A DNA stretch of 64,000 nucleotides from SAR116 cluster bacterium (GTDB taxonomy: Bacteria; Pseudomonadota; Alphaproteobacteria; Puniceispirillales; Puniceispirillaceae), in contig SHBD01000005.1 of assembly GCA_004212735.1 (NCBI GenBank), positions 106,189 through 170,188 of the forward strand. The letters are read 5' to 3'. Shown here piece after piece: positions 17,669 through 25,879 of the stretch (position 1 is the stretch's first letter; each line of letters begins with the position of its first letter). Made by a program: the position numbers and the translations under genes. A model generated the notes under the pieces. That model was not told where the DNA came from, did not search any database, and saw only the letters and a program-made list of their open reading frames with translations.

Positions 17669-17801
17669 TTGGTGCTGGTGTTGGTGCTGGTGTTGGTGGT
17701 GCATTTGGTGTTGGTGCTGGTGCTGGTGTTGGTGCGGTGCTGGTGTTGGTGCGGGTGCTGGTGTTGGTGCTGGTGTTGGTGCGGGTGCTGGTGTTGGTGC
17801 G
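17669..17801. repeat. GGTGCT/GGTGTT hexanucleotide-type array
   Basis: About 133 bases made almost entirely of GGTGCT, GGTGTT and GGTGCGGGTGCT blocks. Because the unit length is divisible by three, all six frames stay open and produce spurious Gly-Ala-Gly-Val or Asn-Thr-Ser-Thr peptides. The array is not evidence for a protein. Confidence 0.92.
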
Positions 17802-17823
17802 GGGCTCCCGCACCCCATGCCAG

Positions 17824-17885
17824 CCTGAACCCAGCTCGCATGTCCGTTTGCCTGAACCCAGCTCGCATGTCCGTTTGCCTGAACC
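17824..17885. repeat. 27-bp direct repeat, two full copies plus a partial third
   Basis: CCTGAACCCAGCTCGCATGT followed by CCGTTTG occurs at 17824-17850 and 17851-17877 without change; CCTGAACC begins a third copy. Confidence 0.95.
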
Positions 17886-18186
17886 TCAGTTTCAAAGACT
17901 TCACCTACCGACACCCCCGCAAAGACCCGCATCGACGACACCTGTATTTCCGCCCGACTGTTCCATGCCAGAACGGACAGGGTCAATCAAAAAGCAGTGC
18001 AACTTGTGGCTGAGAGAGAGACCGGCGCGCGCAATCAAATGGCTTTAATATACTGATTTCGATCACTTTTTCGTGAGTTTGGGTGACTTTGAGTGATTTT
18101 CATTAATTAGATTTTACTAATTTTCAGCATGGTGCCAGCGATCCGGACAGCGACACCCCCCGACAGGGCTGCCCCGTTCCGGCCTA
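17886..18186. other. Gene-free spacer, AT-rich toward its end
   Basis: About 300 bases between repeat blocks. Base composition becomes AT-rich around 18045-18125, a possible promoter region for the downstream gene. Nothing else recognised. Confidence 0.4.
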
Positions 18187-18300
18187 AACCATTTTGCAGG
18201 AAACATTTTGCAGGAGCCGATCTGCAAGACCGATGTTGCAGGAACCATTTTGCAAAACCCAATCGGCGAGGCTGATTTTGCAGGAAACATTTTGCGAGAC
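18187..18300. repeat. Degenerate ATTTTGCAGGAAAC repeats before the 18.3 kb gene
   Basis: Copies of ATTTTGCAGGA, with GCAGGAACC and GCGAGACCC variants, recur about every 16-30 bases from 18190 to 18300, directly ahead of the start of the unknown gene. Confidence 0.75.
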
Positions 18301-18322
18301 CCACTGACAGGAGTGCAGAGAT

Positions 18323-19276
18323 ATGACCAAATTCATCCCCAAATTCACCCCCAAATTCACCCCCAAATTCGCCAAAAGGGCCGCGCAGGGATTTAGCCGT
18401 GTTAGCCCTGTTCGCCATAGTGGCCATGCAGGTCATAGTGGCCATGCGGGTCATATTGGCCATTTAGACCAAGCAGGCCACACCTCCCCCGCGCAGGGGC
18501 AGTGCGCCCCCGTCCCCCACCGTGGCTTCTGGCAGATGGCGCTGGCCGCCGCGACTTTGGCAGTGATGGGAATTGGCATCTGTATTGGTGCGGGGCCAGC
18601 GGCAGGGCTGACGCTGAAAACCGGCGAGGTCATGGCCAAGGATGGCTCAATCCATGTCGGTGCCTCGCCGCGCAACAAAGCCAACATGATTGCCAATGCC
18701 AACCGGCGTGATGAACCAGCCGGCGTTTTCGGCAGCAATGTCTATGTCGTCGTTGGCGACAGCATCACCTCTGTGCCAACGCGCGAGCTGCGCGGCAAGA
18801 CCAAGGAGAGCGAGGTGGCCGTTGTCGGCGATGCCGTCGTGCAGGAGATTACCGGGCTTACCGAGGTCAGTTTCGAGGAGGTCATGGCTGTCTCGAAAAT
18901 TTCCGAGAGCTCCGGCGTCGAAATTGACAAACTTCTCGACAAGGAAGAGTTGGCATCCCTCGATCCCGAGACGCTGAAGGACATTGAGGAATTTAGCACG
19001 GAAACAGGCCTGACAGTTGAAAATCTGGTGGCCGTCAACAGCGTTCTGGAAAAACTGCCCGCTGATCAGGTTGAGCATTTCGTCGATGAGCTGGAAACCA
19101 TGGTCGAGAACGGACTGGCCGATGAGGTGGAAAAATTCATGAGCGACCTCAGCGAGATTGAGGGCGGGACTGAGGCCTTCTTCAGCTTCGAAAGCTATCA
19201 TGACTGCGTGGCTGGCGGTGGCGGCGGTGTCTGCGATCAGATTCAGGCTGCCCATGGCCAGAGCGGCCTTGAGTAA
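18323..19276 (+). CDS. Unknown exported or membrane-anchored protein with repeat-rich N-terminus
   Basis: 317 residues. Residues 1-70 are dominated by small duplications (PKFTPKFTPKFAK; then HSGHAGHSGHAGHIGH), which mirror DNA repeats of 12-18 bases. A hydrophobic segment near 71-95 (MALAAATLAVMGIGICIGAG) looks like a signal anchor. The remainder is acidic and helical (EVSFEEVMAVSKISESSGVE, EHFVDELETMVENGLADEVE), with a Gly-rich CVAGGGGGVC near the end. The start has AGGAG about ten bases upstream, but an internal start nearer the hydrophobic segment is possible. I recognise no family. It is isolated among repeats. Confidence 0.6.
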   Translation: MTKFIPKFTPKFTPKFAKRAAQGFSRVSPVRHSGHAGHSGHAGHIGHLDQAGHTSPAQGQCAPVPHRGFWQMALAAATLAVMGIGICIGAGPAAGLTLKTGEVMAKDGSIHVGASPRNKANMIANANRRDEPAGVFGSNVYVVVGDSITSVPTRELRGKTKESEVAVVGDAVVQEITGLTEVSFEEVMAVSKISESSGVEIDKLLDKEELASLDPETLKDIEEFSTETGLTVENLVAVNSVLEKLPADQVEHFVDELETMVENGLADEVEKFMSDLSEIEGGTEAFFSFESYHDCVAGGGGGVCDQIQAAHGQSGLE

Positions 19277-19696
19277 AAGCCCTGACCAGACGATTTGGAC
19301 GGGCAAGCTGATTGGTCAGGCTGATTGGTCAATTTAGACGGCCAACCAGACTGGCTAATCAGACTGGCCAACCAGACTGGCCAACCAGACTGGCTAATCA
19401 GACTGGCTGGTCAGGGTGACTGGTCAAGGTGGCTTGCCCAGATGAACGGGCAACCAAATTGGTCAAGCTGGACGACGGACCTCAATTCAGGAGGTAGGCA
19501 GCAGGTTTTGATAAATGACTGGCGCAAAGAGGTGGTGGGTAGCTGGCTGGAGTCACTGACTGTAAATTAAGTCTGTCTTTGGCTCTTTGACTCTGGCTCT
19601 TTGACTCTGGCTCTTTGACTCTGGCTCTTTTGCTCTTTGACTCTTTGGCTCTTTGACTCATTATGCGGGTCTGTGGGGTCAAACCCAAGCATTGAT
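19277..19696. repeat. Two tandem-repeat blocks: CCAACCAGACTGG (13 bp) and CTCTTTGACTCTGG (14 bp)
   Basis: At 19340-19412 the unit CCAACCAGACTGG alternates with CTAATCAGACTGG. At 19583-19624 three exact copies of CTCTTTGACTCTGG lie head to tail and decay to about 19659. The region between has no recognisable gene. Confidence 0.88.
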
Positions 19697-19735
19697 GCGG
19701 CCCTCCGATATCGTCAAACGATATGGGAGGGCCGC
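19697..19735. other. Long imperfect hairpin
   Basis: GCGGCCCTCC pairs perfectly with GGAGGGCCGC, then one G-G mismatch, then ATATCGT pairs with ACGATAT around a CAA loop: 17 base pairs. It is followed by only three T on the plus strand. It could be a terminator, an mRNA-stabilising stem or a protein-binding site. Confidence 0.6.
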
Positions 19736-19984
19736 TTTACTGTGAGACAACAGCAAATTTTGTTTGTTTTGAGTAAATTCTGGATAAAAAAATTGCTTTT
19801 GCTTATTGCCAACATAAACAGCCTGTTATGACAGCCTGTTGTTCGGCAAGTGGCCACTTTTGCATATATCCGAAAAATTTTTTGTCTTGAATCATACATT
19901 ATTGCGTTGCGCCCCGCCGCCACATTAAATAGTTTCCAGCAAAATAATAAAAAATAAACCCAACCCACCTGTAGGAGGTAGTCC
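19736..19984 (+). promoter_or_regulatory. AT-rich leader of the TRAP operon
   Basis: About 250 bases, strongly AT-rich, between the 19.7 kb hairpin and the dctP start. This is the expected promoter region of the TRAP operon. AGGAGGT lies six bases before the dctP ATG. No operator was assigned. Confidence 0.5.
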
Positions 19985-21085
19985 ATGAGTGACGTAACAA
20001 ATCGTAGAAAATTTCTTAAAGGAACCGCGATCGCGGGCGCAGCGGCAGCTGGCACACTTGCTGCACCGTCTATTGCCAACGCGGCACCTGTAACCCTGAA
20101 ATTGCAGGCTGCCTGGGGCGGCGGTATTTTTCTGGAAAACGCAAAATCATATGTTGACCGCGTGCATGCCATGGCCGGTAATGATCTGAAGATCGACCTG
20201 CTTGCCGTGAACGCGGTTGTCAAGACAAGCCAGATGCAGGATGCGGTTCACCGCGGCGTTCTGGATGCCTGTCACTATGTGCCAGCTTACTGGTACTCAA
20301 AGTCAAAGGCCGCCTCACTGTTCGGTACCGGCCCCTGCTTTGGCTGGTCATCACAGGAAGTGCTTGGCTGGTGCCATTATGGCGGCGGCATGGAGCTGTT
20401 CAACGAGCTGATGGGCTCGCTCGGCCTTAATGTTGTGTCTTTCTTCAACTCTGCCATGCCAGCACAGCCAATGGGCTGGTTCAAGGAAGAGATCAAGGAC
20501 GCCTCACAGATGGACGGCCTGAAGTACCGTACAGTTGGTCTTGCTGCTGACGTTCTCATGGAAATGGGAATGTCTGTCGTACAGCTGCCGGGCGGTGAGA
20601 TCCAGCCGGCGATGAAGTCTGGCCTGATTGATGCTGCTGAGTTCAACAACCCGACATCTGACAAGGATTTCGGAATGCAGGACGTCTCCAAGCATTATCA
20701 CCTCGGTTCATTCCACCAGTCACAGGAATTCTTTGAGGTGTCATTCAACAAGAAGAAGTATGAGTCACTGCCAGCCGAACTTCAGGCGATCCTGAAATAC
20801 GCATCAGAGGCCGAGAACTCAAACTTCTACTGGCACAACACAAAGCGTTACTCAGAGGATCTGGTGAAGCTGCAGGATATGGGTGTCAATGTATACCGCA
20901 CACCTGAGTCAGTGATGAAAGAGCAGCTGAAAGCATGGGATCTGGTCGTTGAGCGTATCTCAGCCGAGGATGCGTTTTTTGCCAAGGTGATCGAGTCACA
21001 GAAGGCCTATGCCAAGGAAGTGATGAACTACCTGAATCTGAACCAGCCAGATTACAAGATGGCCTACAACCACCACTTCGGTTAA
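19985..21085 (+). CDS. dctP: TRAP transporter substrate-binding protein (DctP/TakP-like), Tat-exported
   Basis: Periplasmic receptor of a TRAP transporter, 366 residues. The N-terminus NRRKFLKGTAIAGAAAAGTL is a twin-arginine signal, unlike most DctP proteins, which use Sec. The mature part has KLQAAWGGGIFLENAKSYVD and AAEFNNPTSDKDFGMQDVSK, fitting the subgroup of TakP-like receptors for 2-oxo acids, lactate or organic carboxylates; the conserved QPMGWF and PGGEIQPAMKSG segments carry typical ligand contacts. A perfect AGGAGGT site sets the start. It is the first gene of an operon with DctQ, DctM and catabolic enzymes. Confidence 0.93.
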   Translation: MSDVTNRRKFLKGTAIAGAAAAGTLAAPSIANAAPVTLKLQAAWGGGIFLENAKSYVDRVHAMAGNDLKIDLLAVNAVVKTSQMQDAVHRGVLDACHYVPAYWYSKSKAASLFGTGPCFGWSSQEVLGWCHYGGGMELFNELMGSLGLNVVSFFNSAMPAQPMGWFKEEIKDASQMDGLKYRTVGLAADVLMEMGMSVVQLPGGEIQPAMKSGLIDAAEFNNPTSDKDFGMQDVSKHYHLGSFHQSQEFFEVSFNKKKYESLPAELQAILKYASEAENSNFYWHNTKRYSEDLVKLQDMGVNVYRTPESVMKEQLKAWDLVVERISAEDAFFAKVIESQKAYAKEVMNYLNLNQPDYKMAYNHHFG

Positions 21086-21103
21086 GCCATACCAAGACAT
21101 AAC

Positions 21104-21134
21104 GGCCAGAAGGGCTCCCCTTCTGGCCTTTTCC
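21104..21134 (+). terminator. Terminator/attenuator between dctP and dctQ
   Basis: A perfect 11-bp stem (GGCCAGAAGGG / CCCTTCTGGCC) with a three-base loop and a TTTT tail, 18 bases after the dctP stop. In TRAP operons this position usually yields partial termination so that the binding protein exceeds the membrane subunits. Confidence 0.85.
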
Positions 21135-21258
21135 TATTTTATATGTTTTATGTGACCATATGTTTTTGGCCAGTCGTCATTTCGGACGGGTGACCGCTGT
21201 AAAACGAGCGCCATAACCAGCGCCATAACCAGCGCCATTTAAGGGGGGGGCATCCAGA

Positions 21259-21819
21259 ATGACACAATTCGTCTATGCCATCGAAAGCTTGAGTGTATGG
21301 GTGGGCCGCGCCTTTGGCTGGTGCATCCTTGTTCTGACATTTTCCGTCTCCTATGAAGTCTTTGTCCGCTATGTGCTGAACTCACCGACTGTCTGGGCCT
21401 TTGACATGATGATCCAGATGTATGGCGCGCTGTTCCTGATGGCGGGGCCATATGCGCTGGCGCAGGACACGCATGTGCGGGGTGACGTTTTGTACCGGCT
21501 GTTCCCGATCAAATGGCAGGCGAGGATTGATTTTGTTCTGTACCTGCTGTTCTTCTTCCCCGGTATTCTGGCGCTGTTCTGGTATGGCTGGGAAATTGCG
21601 TCGGATAGCTGGCGCTATCAGGAAGTGAGCTGGAACTCACCTGCCCGCATACAGATTTATTTTTTCAAGACCCTGATCCCCGTCGCTGGCTTTTTGCTGA
21701 TCCTACAGGGGCTGGCGGAATTGGTCCGGTGTTGGCGGGCGATGAAATCAGGGGTGTGGATGGACCGGCTTGAGGATGTCAGGGAAACCGAGGACATGCT
21801 CATGGAAGAGTCCAAATAG
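21259..21819 (+). CDS. dctQ: TRAP transporter small permease (DctQ)
   Basis: 186-residue membrane subunit with four predicted helices (for example AFGWCILVLTFSVSYEVFVR and the FLYLLFF region). SYEVFVRYVLNSPTVWAFDM is the DctQ signature between the first helices. Works with DctM to drive Na+- or H+-coupled uptake. A G-rich ribosome site lies before the ATG. About 170 bases separate it from dctP, containing the attenuator. Confidence 0.92.
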   Translation: MTQFVYAIESLSVWVGRAFGWCILVLTFSVSYEVFVRYVLNSPTVWAFDMMIQMYGALFLMAGPYALAQDTHVRGDVLYRLFPIKWQARIDFVLYLLFFFPGILALFWYGWEIASDSWRYQEVSWNSPARIQIYFFKTLIPVAGFLLILQGLAELVRCWRAMKSGVWMDRLEDVRETEDMLMEESK

Positions 21820-21855
21820 GCCGCAGCATTTATCAGTTTTAATGGATGAAATGAA

Positions 21856-23220
21856 ATGACCGATCCACAAATTGCCATTTTGATGTTGTGCCTGTTCATT
21901 GTGCTGGTGCTGCTCGGGTTTCCGATTGCCTTTACATTGCTGGCGATGGGTGTCGGCTTTGGCTATTACGCCTATTATCAGGGCGGGGCCGAAAGTTTTG
22001 CCGATCTGCTGAACAATAATATTTTCTATCTGCTGAACCAGAACACCTATTCGGTGATGGAAAATGACACGCTGGTGGCGATCCCGCTATTCCTGTTCAT
22101 GGGATATGTTGTCGAACGCGCGAATATCGTCAACCGGTTGTTCTATTCGTTGCAGATGGCGGCCAGAAACCTGCCCGGCTCGATGGCGATTGCCGCCCTG
22201 TTGACATGCGCCGTGTTCTCGACCGCGTCCGGCATCGTTGGTGCGGTGGTGACATTGATGGGTCTGCTGGCGTTTCCGGCGATGGCGAGTGCTGGCTATA
22301 ACAAGCAATTTGCATCGGGTGTGATCTGTGCCGGTGGTACGCTCGGCATTCTGATTCCGCCATCGATCATGCTGATTGTCTATGCCGCGATCGCCGAATT
22401 ATCGCCGCTTCGCCTCTATGCGGCGGCGATGTTCCCGGGATTGCTGTTGGCGGGTCTCTATATTGTTTATGTGATCACCCGGGTGTTTTTCCAGCCGCAT
22501 CTGGCACCAAAACCCCGCGCGGAGGATGTGCCACCAAAATCGAAAATCTATTGGGATCTGATCGTCTCCTTTGTGCCGCTGACCGCGCTGATCGGCATGG
22601 TTCTGGGCTCAATTCTTGGCGGTCTGGCAACGCCGGCTGAGGCGGCAGCGATGGGCGCGCTTGGCGGGTTGATGCTGGCGCTGTTATACCGCTCGCTGTC
22701 ATGGCAAAAGGTCAAGGAATCAGTGTTTCTGACCGCAAAGGCAACGGCGATGGTCTGCTGGCTGTTTATCGGGTCCTGGACATTTGCCTCGGTGTTCTCC
22801 TATCTCGGCGGACATGATGTGATCGAACATTGGGTGCTGGCGATGAATCTGGAGCCGTGGCAGTTCCTGGTGATGGTGCAGCTGATCATCTTTGTTCTGG
22901 GATGGCCGCTGGAATGGTCGGAGATTCTGATTATCTTCGTGCCTATTTTCCTGCCGATGCTCGATACTTTTGGCGTCAATCCATATTTCTTTGCCATGCT
23001 TGTGGCGCTGAATCTGCAAACATCCTTCCTGACGCCGCCAATGGCAATGTCAGCCTATTATCTGAAAGGTGTTCTCAAAGGGCAGATCGAGCTTGTCGAT
23101 ATCTTCAAGGGCATTCTTCCCTATCTCGGCATTGTGATCTTCTCGATGGTTCTGCTGTATCAGTATCCGGGAATCGCGCTGTGGCTGCCAGATTATCTGT
23201 TTGGTGAATATATTCAGTAG
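21856..23220 (+). CDS. dctM: TRAP transporter large permease (DctM)
   Basis: 454-residue channel-forming subunit, slightly longer than the common 425, with about twelve helices. Recognisable stretches are FPIAFTLLAMGVGFGYYAYY, IAALLTCAVFSTASGIVGAV, GGTLGILIPPSIMLIVYAAI and ATPAEAAAMGALGGL, all hallmarks of DctM. The family uses an ion gradient, not ATP. The gene starts 36 bases after dctQ and is followed by an amidase that may act on the imported compound. Confidence 0.95.
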   Translation: MTDPQIAILMLCLFIVLVLLGFPIAFTLLAMGVGFGYYAYYQGGAESFADLLNNNIFYLLNQNTYSVMENDTLVAIPLFLFMGYVVERANIVNRLFYSLQMAARNLPGSMAIAALLTCAVFSTASGIVGAVVTLMGLLAFPAMASAGYNKQFASGVICAGGTLGILIPPSIMLIVYAAIAELSPLRLYAAAMFPGLLLAGLYIVYVITRVFFQPHLAPKPRAEDVPPKSKIYWDLIVSFVPLTALIGMVLGSILGGLATPAEAAAMGALGGLMLALLYRSLSWQKVKESVFLTAKATAMVCWLFIGSWTFASVFSYLGGHDVIEHWVLAMNLEPWQFLVMVQLIIFVLGWPLEWSEILIIFVPIFLPMLDTFGVNPYFFAMLVALNLQTSFLTPPMAMSAYYLKGVLKGQIELVDIFKGILPYLGIVIFSMVLLYQYPGIALWLPDYLFGEYIQ

Positions 23221-23238
23221 GTGGTGGTTGGCGCCAGC

Positions 23239-23280
23239 AGAGCCAGATTACCAGAGCCAGATTACCAGAGCCAGATTATG
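23239..23280. repeat. Three copies of 14-bp AGAGCCAGATTACC
   Basis: Head-to-tail copies between dctM and the amidase gene; the third ends in TG rather than CC. Confidence 0.93.
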
Positions 23281-23300
23281 AGTGAGACAGGATCCGTGAC

Positions 23301-24623
23301 ATGACATCGGCAAAACAGCTTGTTGAGTTGATCCGCGATGGCAAGGTGACGTCCAGGGCGCTTGTCGAGCAATCTCTTGCGCGCATTGAGGCGAGCGATG
23401 CAGATATTGAGGCATGGGCCTTTATTGACCCGGATGGCGCGCGTGCCAGAGCCGATGAGATGGATGCGATCCGCGCGTCTGGGCGCCCGCTTGGAGCGCT
23501 GCATGGCGTTCCCATCGGGCTGAAGGACATTATCGACACAAAGACCATGCCAACCGAATGTGGAACCGTGCTGATGGCCGGGCGGCAGCCCGATGCCGAT
23601 GCAGCGCTTGTCGAGAGGCTGCTTGACGCGGGGGCGGTGATTATCGGCAAGACAGTGACCACCGAATTTGCCTTCATGTACCCGTCAAAAACGCACAACC
23701 CGCATAATCTCGCGCATAGCCCGGGTGGATCATCCGCCGGATCGGCAGCGGCGGTTGCGGCTGGCCATGTGCCGATCACCATCGGCTCGCAGACCAATGG
23801 GTCGGTGATCCGGCCCGCCGCCTTCTGTGGCACCTATGGCTTCAAACCAACAACCGGTATTATCTCACGGCGCGGTCTGCTGTCGCAATCACCGGTGCTG
23901 GATCAGGTCGGTGTTTTCGCCACAAATCTGGAGGATATGGGGCTGATCTGCGATGTGATTGGGGGGTATGATGCTGGCGATGCGCTGTCCTATCCCCGGC
24001 CCCGCCCGCAGATGTATGATGGCGCGGTGAGCGAGCCACCCATCGAGCCGAATTTTGTGTTTTTTGAAATGCCGTATTTCGACACGCTGGATGACGATGC
24101 GCGCGCCGGCATGATGGAAGTGGTTGACGCGCTTGGCGGTCAGGTCGAGATCATGGACGCCGAGGCGTCCTTTGGCGGGCTTGTCGAGGCGCACCAGATC
24201 ATCATGGAATATCAGATAGCGGAAAATCTGGGATGGGCGCTTGAAAAAGACCCGGCACATGTCAGCCCCAAAATTGCCGAGTCAATCGAGCGTGGCCGGA
24301 GATTCAGCGATGCCGCCTTTGCCGAGGCGTGTGAGATGCGGGCGCAGACCATTGCGTATTTCAGCACGTTTTTCCGCGATTATGACGCTATCCTGACGCC
24401 GTCCGCCCCCGGACCAGCGCCGCTTTTTGAGGACAGCACCGGCAACCCGATTTTCTCGACAATTTGGACCCTGTGTGGGCTTCCCTGTGTTACACTCCCC
24501 CTGCTGGGCACCGAGGCAGGACTGCCGATGGGTGTGCAGCTTGTCGGAGGCGCCGAGGAAGATGACAGATTGTTGCGAACCGCAAACTGGATGCTCAGGC
24601 ATCTGATGGATGAGAGCGAGTAG
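23301..24623 (+). CDS. Amidase signature family hydrolase
   Basis: 440-residue cytoplasmic amidase. The Ser-cisSer-Lys triad is visible: Lys75 in GLKDIIDTK, the cis-Ser pair at about 144-145 in PGGSSAGSAA, and the nucleophile Ser168 in GSQTNGSVIRPA. The rest matches the GatA/AtzF-like fold. GatB and GatC are absent nearby, so a catabolic rather than tRNA-amidating role is likely. Being downstream of TRAP genes, it may hydrolyse the imported amide or a later intermediate. The ATG at 23301 follows AGGATCC. Confidence 0.9.
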   Translation: MTSAKQLVELIRDGKVTSRALVEQSLARIEASDADIEAWAFIDPDGARARADEMDAIRASGRPLGALHGVPIGLKDIIDTKTMPTECGTVLMAGRQPDADAALVERLLDAGAVIIGKTVTTEFAFMYPSKTHNPHNLAHSPGGSSAGSAAAVAAGHVPITIGSQTNGSVIRPAAFCGTYGFKPTTGIISRRGLLSQSPVLDQVGVFATNLEDMGLICDVIGGYDAGDALSYPRPRPQMYDGAVSEPPIEPNFVFFEMPYFDTLDDDARAGMMEVVDALGGQVEIMDAEASFGGLVEAHQIIMEYQIAENLGWALEKDPAHVSPKIAESIERGRRFSDAAFAEACEMRAQTIAYFSTFFRDYDAILTPSAPGPAPLFEDSTGNPIFSTIWTLCGLPCVTLPLLGTEAGLPMGVQLVGGAEEDDRLLRTANWMLRHLMDESE

Positions 24624-24632
24624 GACCGATTG

Positions 24633-24830
24633 ATGATTTCACCTCTAATCAAATTGATGACCGCCGGCATTGGAACCTTGCTGGTGATGGTTTTCGTTTT
24701 TGGCCTTGCCGAGAGCATCAGCTCCGGTTTTGCCGGATTCTGGGGCGGCATGCCGTTCTGGATCATCGCCACAACCGTGATGGCGATGGCGCTGTATGAT
24801 TTCTACGACAACGCCATCCGCAAGAAATAG
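24633..24830 (+). CDS. Small two-helix membrane protein, unknown
   Basis: 65 residues, starting ISPLIKLMTAGIGTLLVMVF after the initiator and ending DFYDNAIRKK. Two hydrophobic helices (about 8-28 and 38-56) are separated by a Gly-rich loop (SSGFAGFWGGMP). It sits nine bases after the amidase stop and 18 before the dehydrogenase start, so it is cotranscribed. I do not recognise the family; an accessory subunit or a stress peptide are both possible. Confidence 0.65.
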   Translation: MISPLIKLMTAGIGTLLVMVFVFGLAESISSGFAGFWGGMPFWIIATTVMAMALYDFYDNAIRKK

Positions 24831-24848
24831 ACGCAAGGCCCCCTGCCA

Positions 24849-25814
24849 ATGACCGACCGGCCGGTAATCTGGATTTCCCGCCGCCTGTCCGATGCGACTT
24901 TGGCGCGGGCGACACGCGACTATGAATGTCTGATCAATCACGAGGACCAGCCCAGCACGCCTGACCAGATCATCGCCATGAGCCACAGGGTCGATGGCAT
25001 CATCGCCTGCCATTCGGAAATTTTCGATGCCGAGATCATTGGCAGGCTGGCGCCGCGCCTGCGCATCATCGCCAATCATTCGGTTGGCACCGACCATTGT
25101 GATCTGCCCGGCCTGCGGGCGCGCAACATCACCGTCACCAACACCCCGGATGTGCTGTCAGATGCGACAGGTGAGATTGCCCTGCTGCTGATGCTTGGTG
25201 CGGCAAGGCGCGCGGTCGAGGGTGAGCGGCTGGTGAGGTCCGGCGCGTGGGATTTCTGGTCACCGGCCTTCATGGTCGGCAAGCAGGTCACCGGCCAGCG
25301 GCTTGGCATTGTCGGCATGGGCCGGGTCGGTCAGGTGATGGCGCGCAACGCACGCGGGCTGAACATGGAAATCCATTATCACAACCAGCGACGCCTGCCC
25401 GCCGAAATTGAACAGGGCGCGATTTATCACAGCACGCTGGAGAGCCTGCTGCCGGTTGCTGATTTTCTGTCGCTGCATTGTCCGGCAACCGACAAGACCA
25501 CCGGCATAATGAATGGGGAGCGTCTGGCGATGATGCCCGATGGCGCGGTGCTGATCAATTGCGCGCGTGGCACACTTGTCGATGAGGCAGCATTGTTGCA
25601 GGCGTTGAACAGCGGCAAGCTGGCAGCAGCCGGTCTTGATTGTTTTGTCGATGAGCCGGGCGGCAATCCGGCCTTCGCCGTGCATGAAAATATTTTTATG
25701 CTGCCGCATATCGGCAGCGCAACGCGCGCCACGCGTGATGCGATGGGATTTCGCGCATTGGATAATCTGGATGCGTTTTTTGCTGGCAAAACGCCCGGTG
25801 ATTTGGTGAATTAA
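24849..25814 (+). CDS. D-2-hydroxyacid dehydrogenase (glyoxylate/hydroxypyruvate reductase-like)
   Basis: 321 residues, NAD(P)-dependent reversible reduction of a 2-oxo acid. NAD loop GIVGMGRVGQVMARNARG, catalytic Arg in NCARGTLVDEAAL, Glu in DCFVDEPGG and His in MLPHIGSATRATRDAM are all in place. Members of this branch reduce glyoxylate or hydroxypyruvate or oxidise D-glycerate. In the TRAP-amidase operon it probably processes the carboxylate released by the amidase. Starts 18 bases after the small membrane gene. Confidence 0.9.
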   Translation: MTDRPVIWISRRLSDATLARATRDYECLINHEDQPSTPDQIIAMSHRVDGIIACHSEIFDAEIIGRLAPRLRIIANHSVGTDHCDLPGLRARNITVTNTPDVLSDATGEIALLLMLGAARRAVEGERLVRSGAWDFWSPAFMVGKQVTGQRLGIVGMGRVGQVMARNARGLNMEIHYHNQRRLPAEIEQGAIYHSTLESLLPVADFLSLHCPATDKTTGIMNGERLAMMPDGAVLINCARGTLVDEAALLQALNSGKLAAAGLDCFVDEPGGNPAFAVHENIFMLPHIGSATRATRDAMGFRALDNLDAFFAGKTPGDLVN

Positions 25815-25824
25815 CCAGCAGTGA

Positions 25825-25856
25825 GATTGGCATTCGGGGTGATTGGCATTCGGGGT
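25825..25856. repeat. 16-bp direct repeat GATTGGCATTCGGGGT, two copies
   Basis: Two identical adjacent copies between the dehydrogenase and nitroreductase genes. Confidence 0.93.
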
Positions 25857-25879
25857 GGTTAACAGGTGAGGGCGTGGAG

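Noticed and set aside
17585..18048. Asn-Thr-Ser and Gly-Ala-Gly repeat peptides on both strands
   Set aside because: They are translations of the hexanucleotide array, open in every frame because the unit is a multiple of three.
15124..20000. CRISPR array
   Set aside because: The repeats are head-to-tail without unique spacers of even length, and no cas gene is present.
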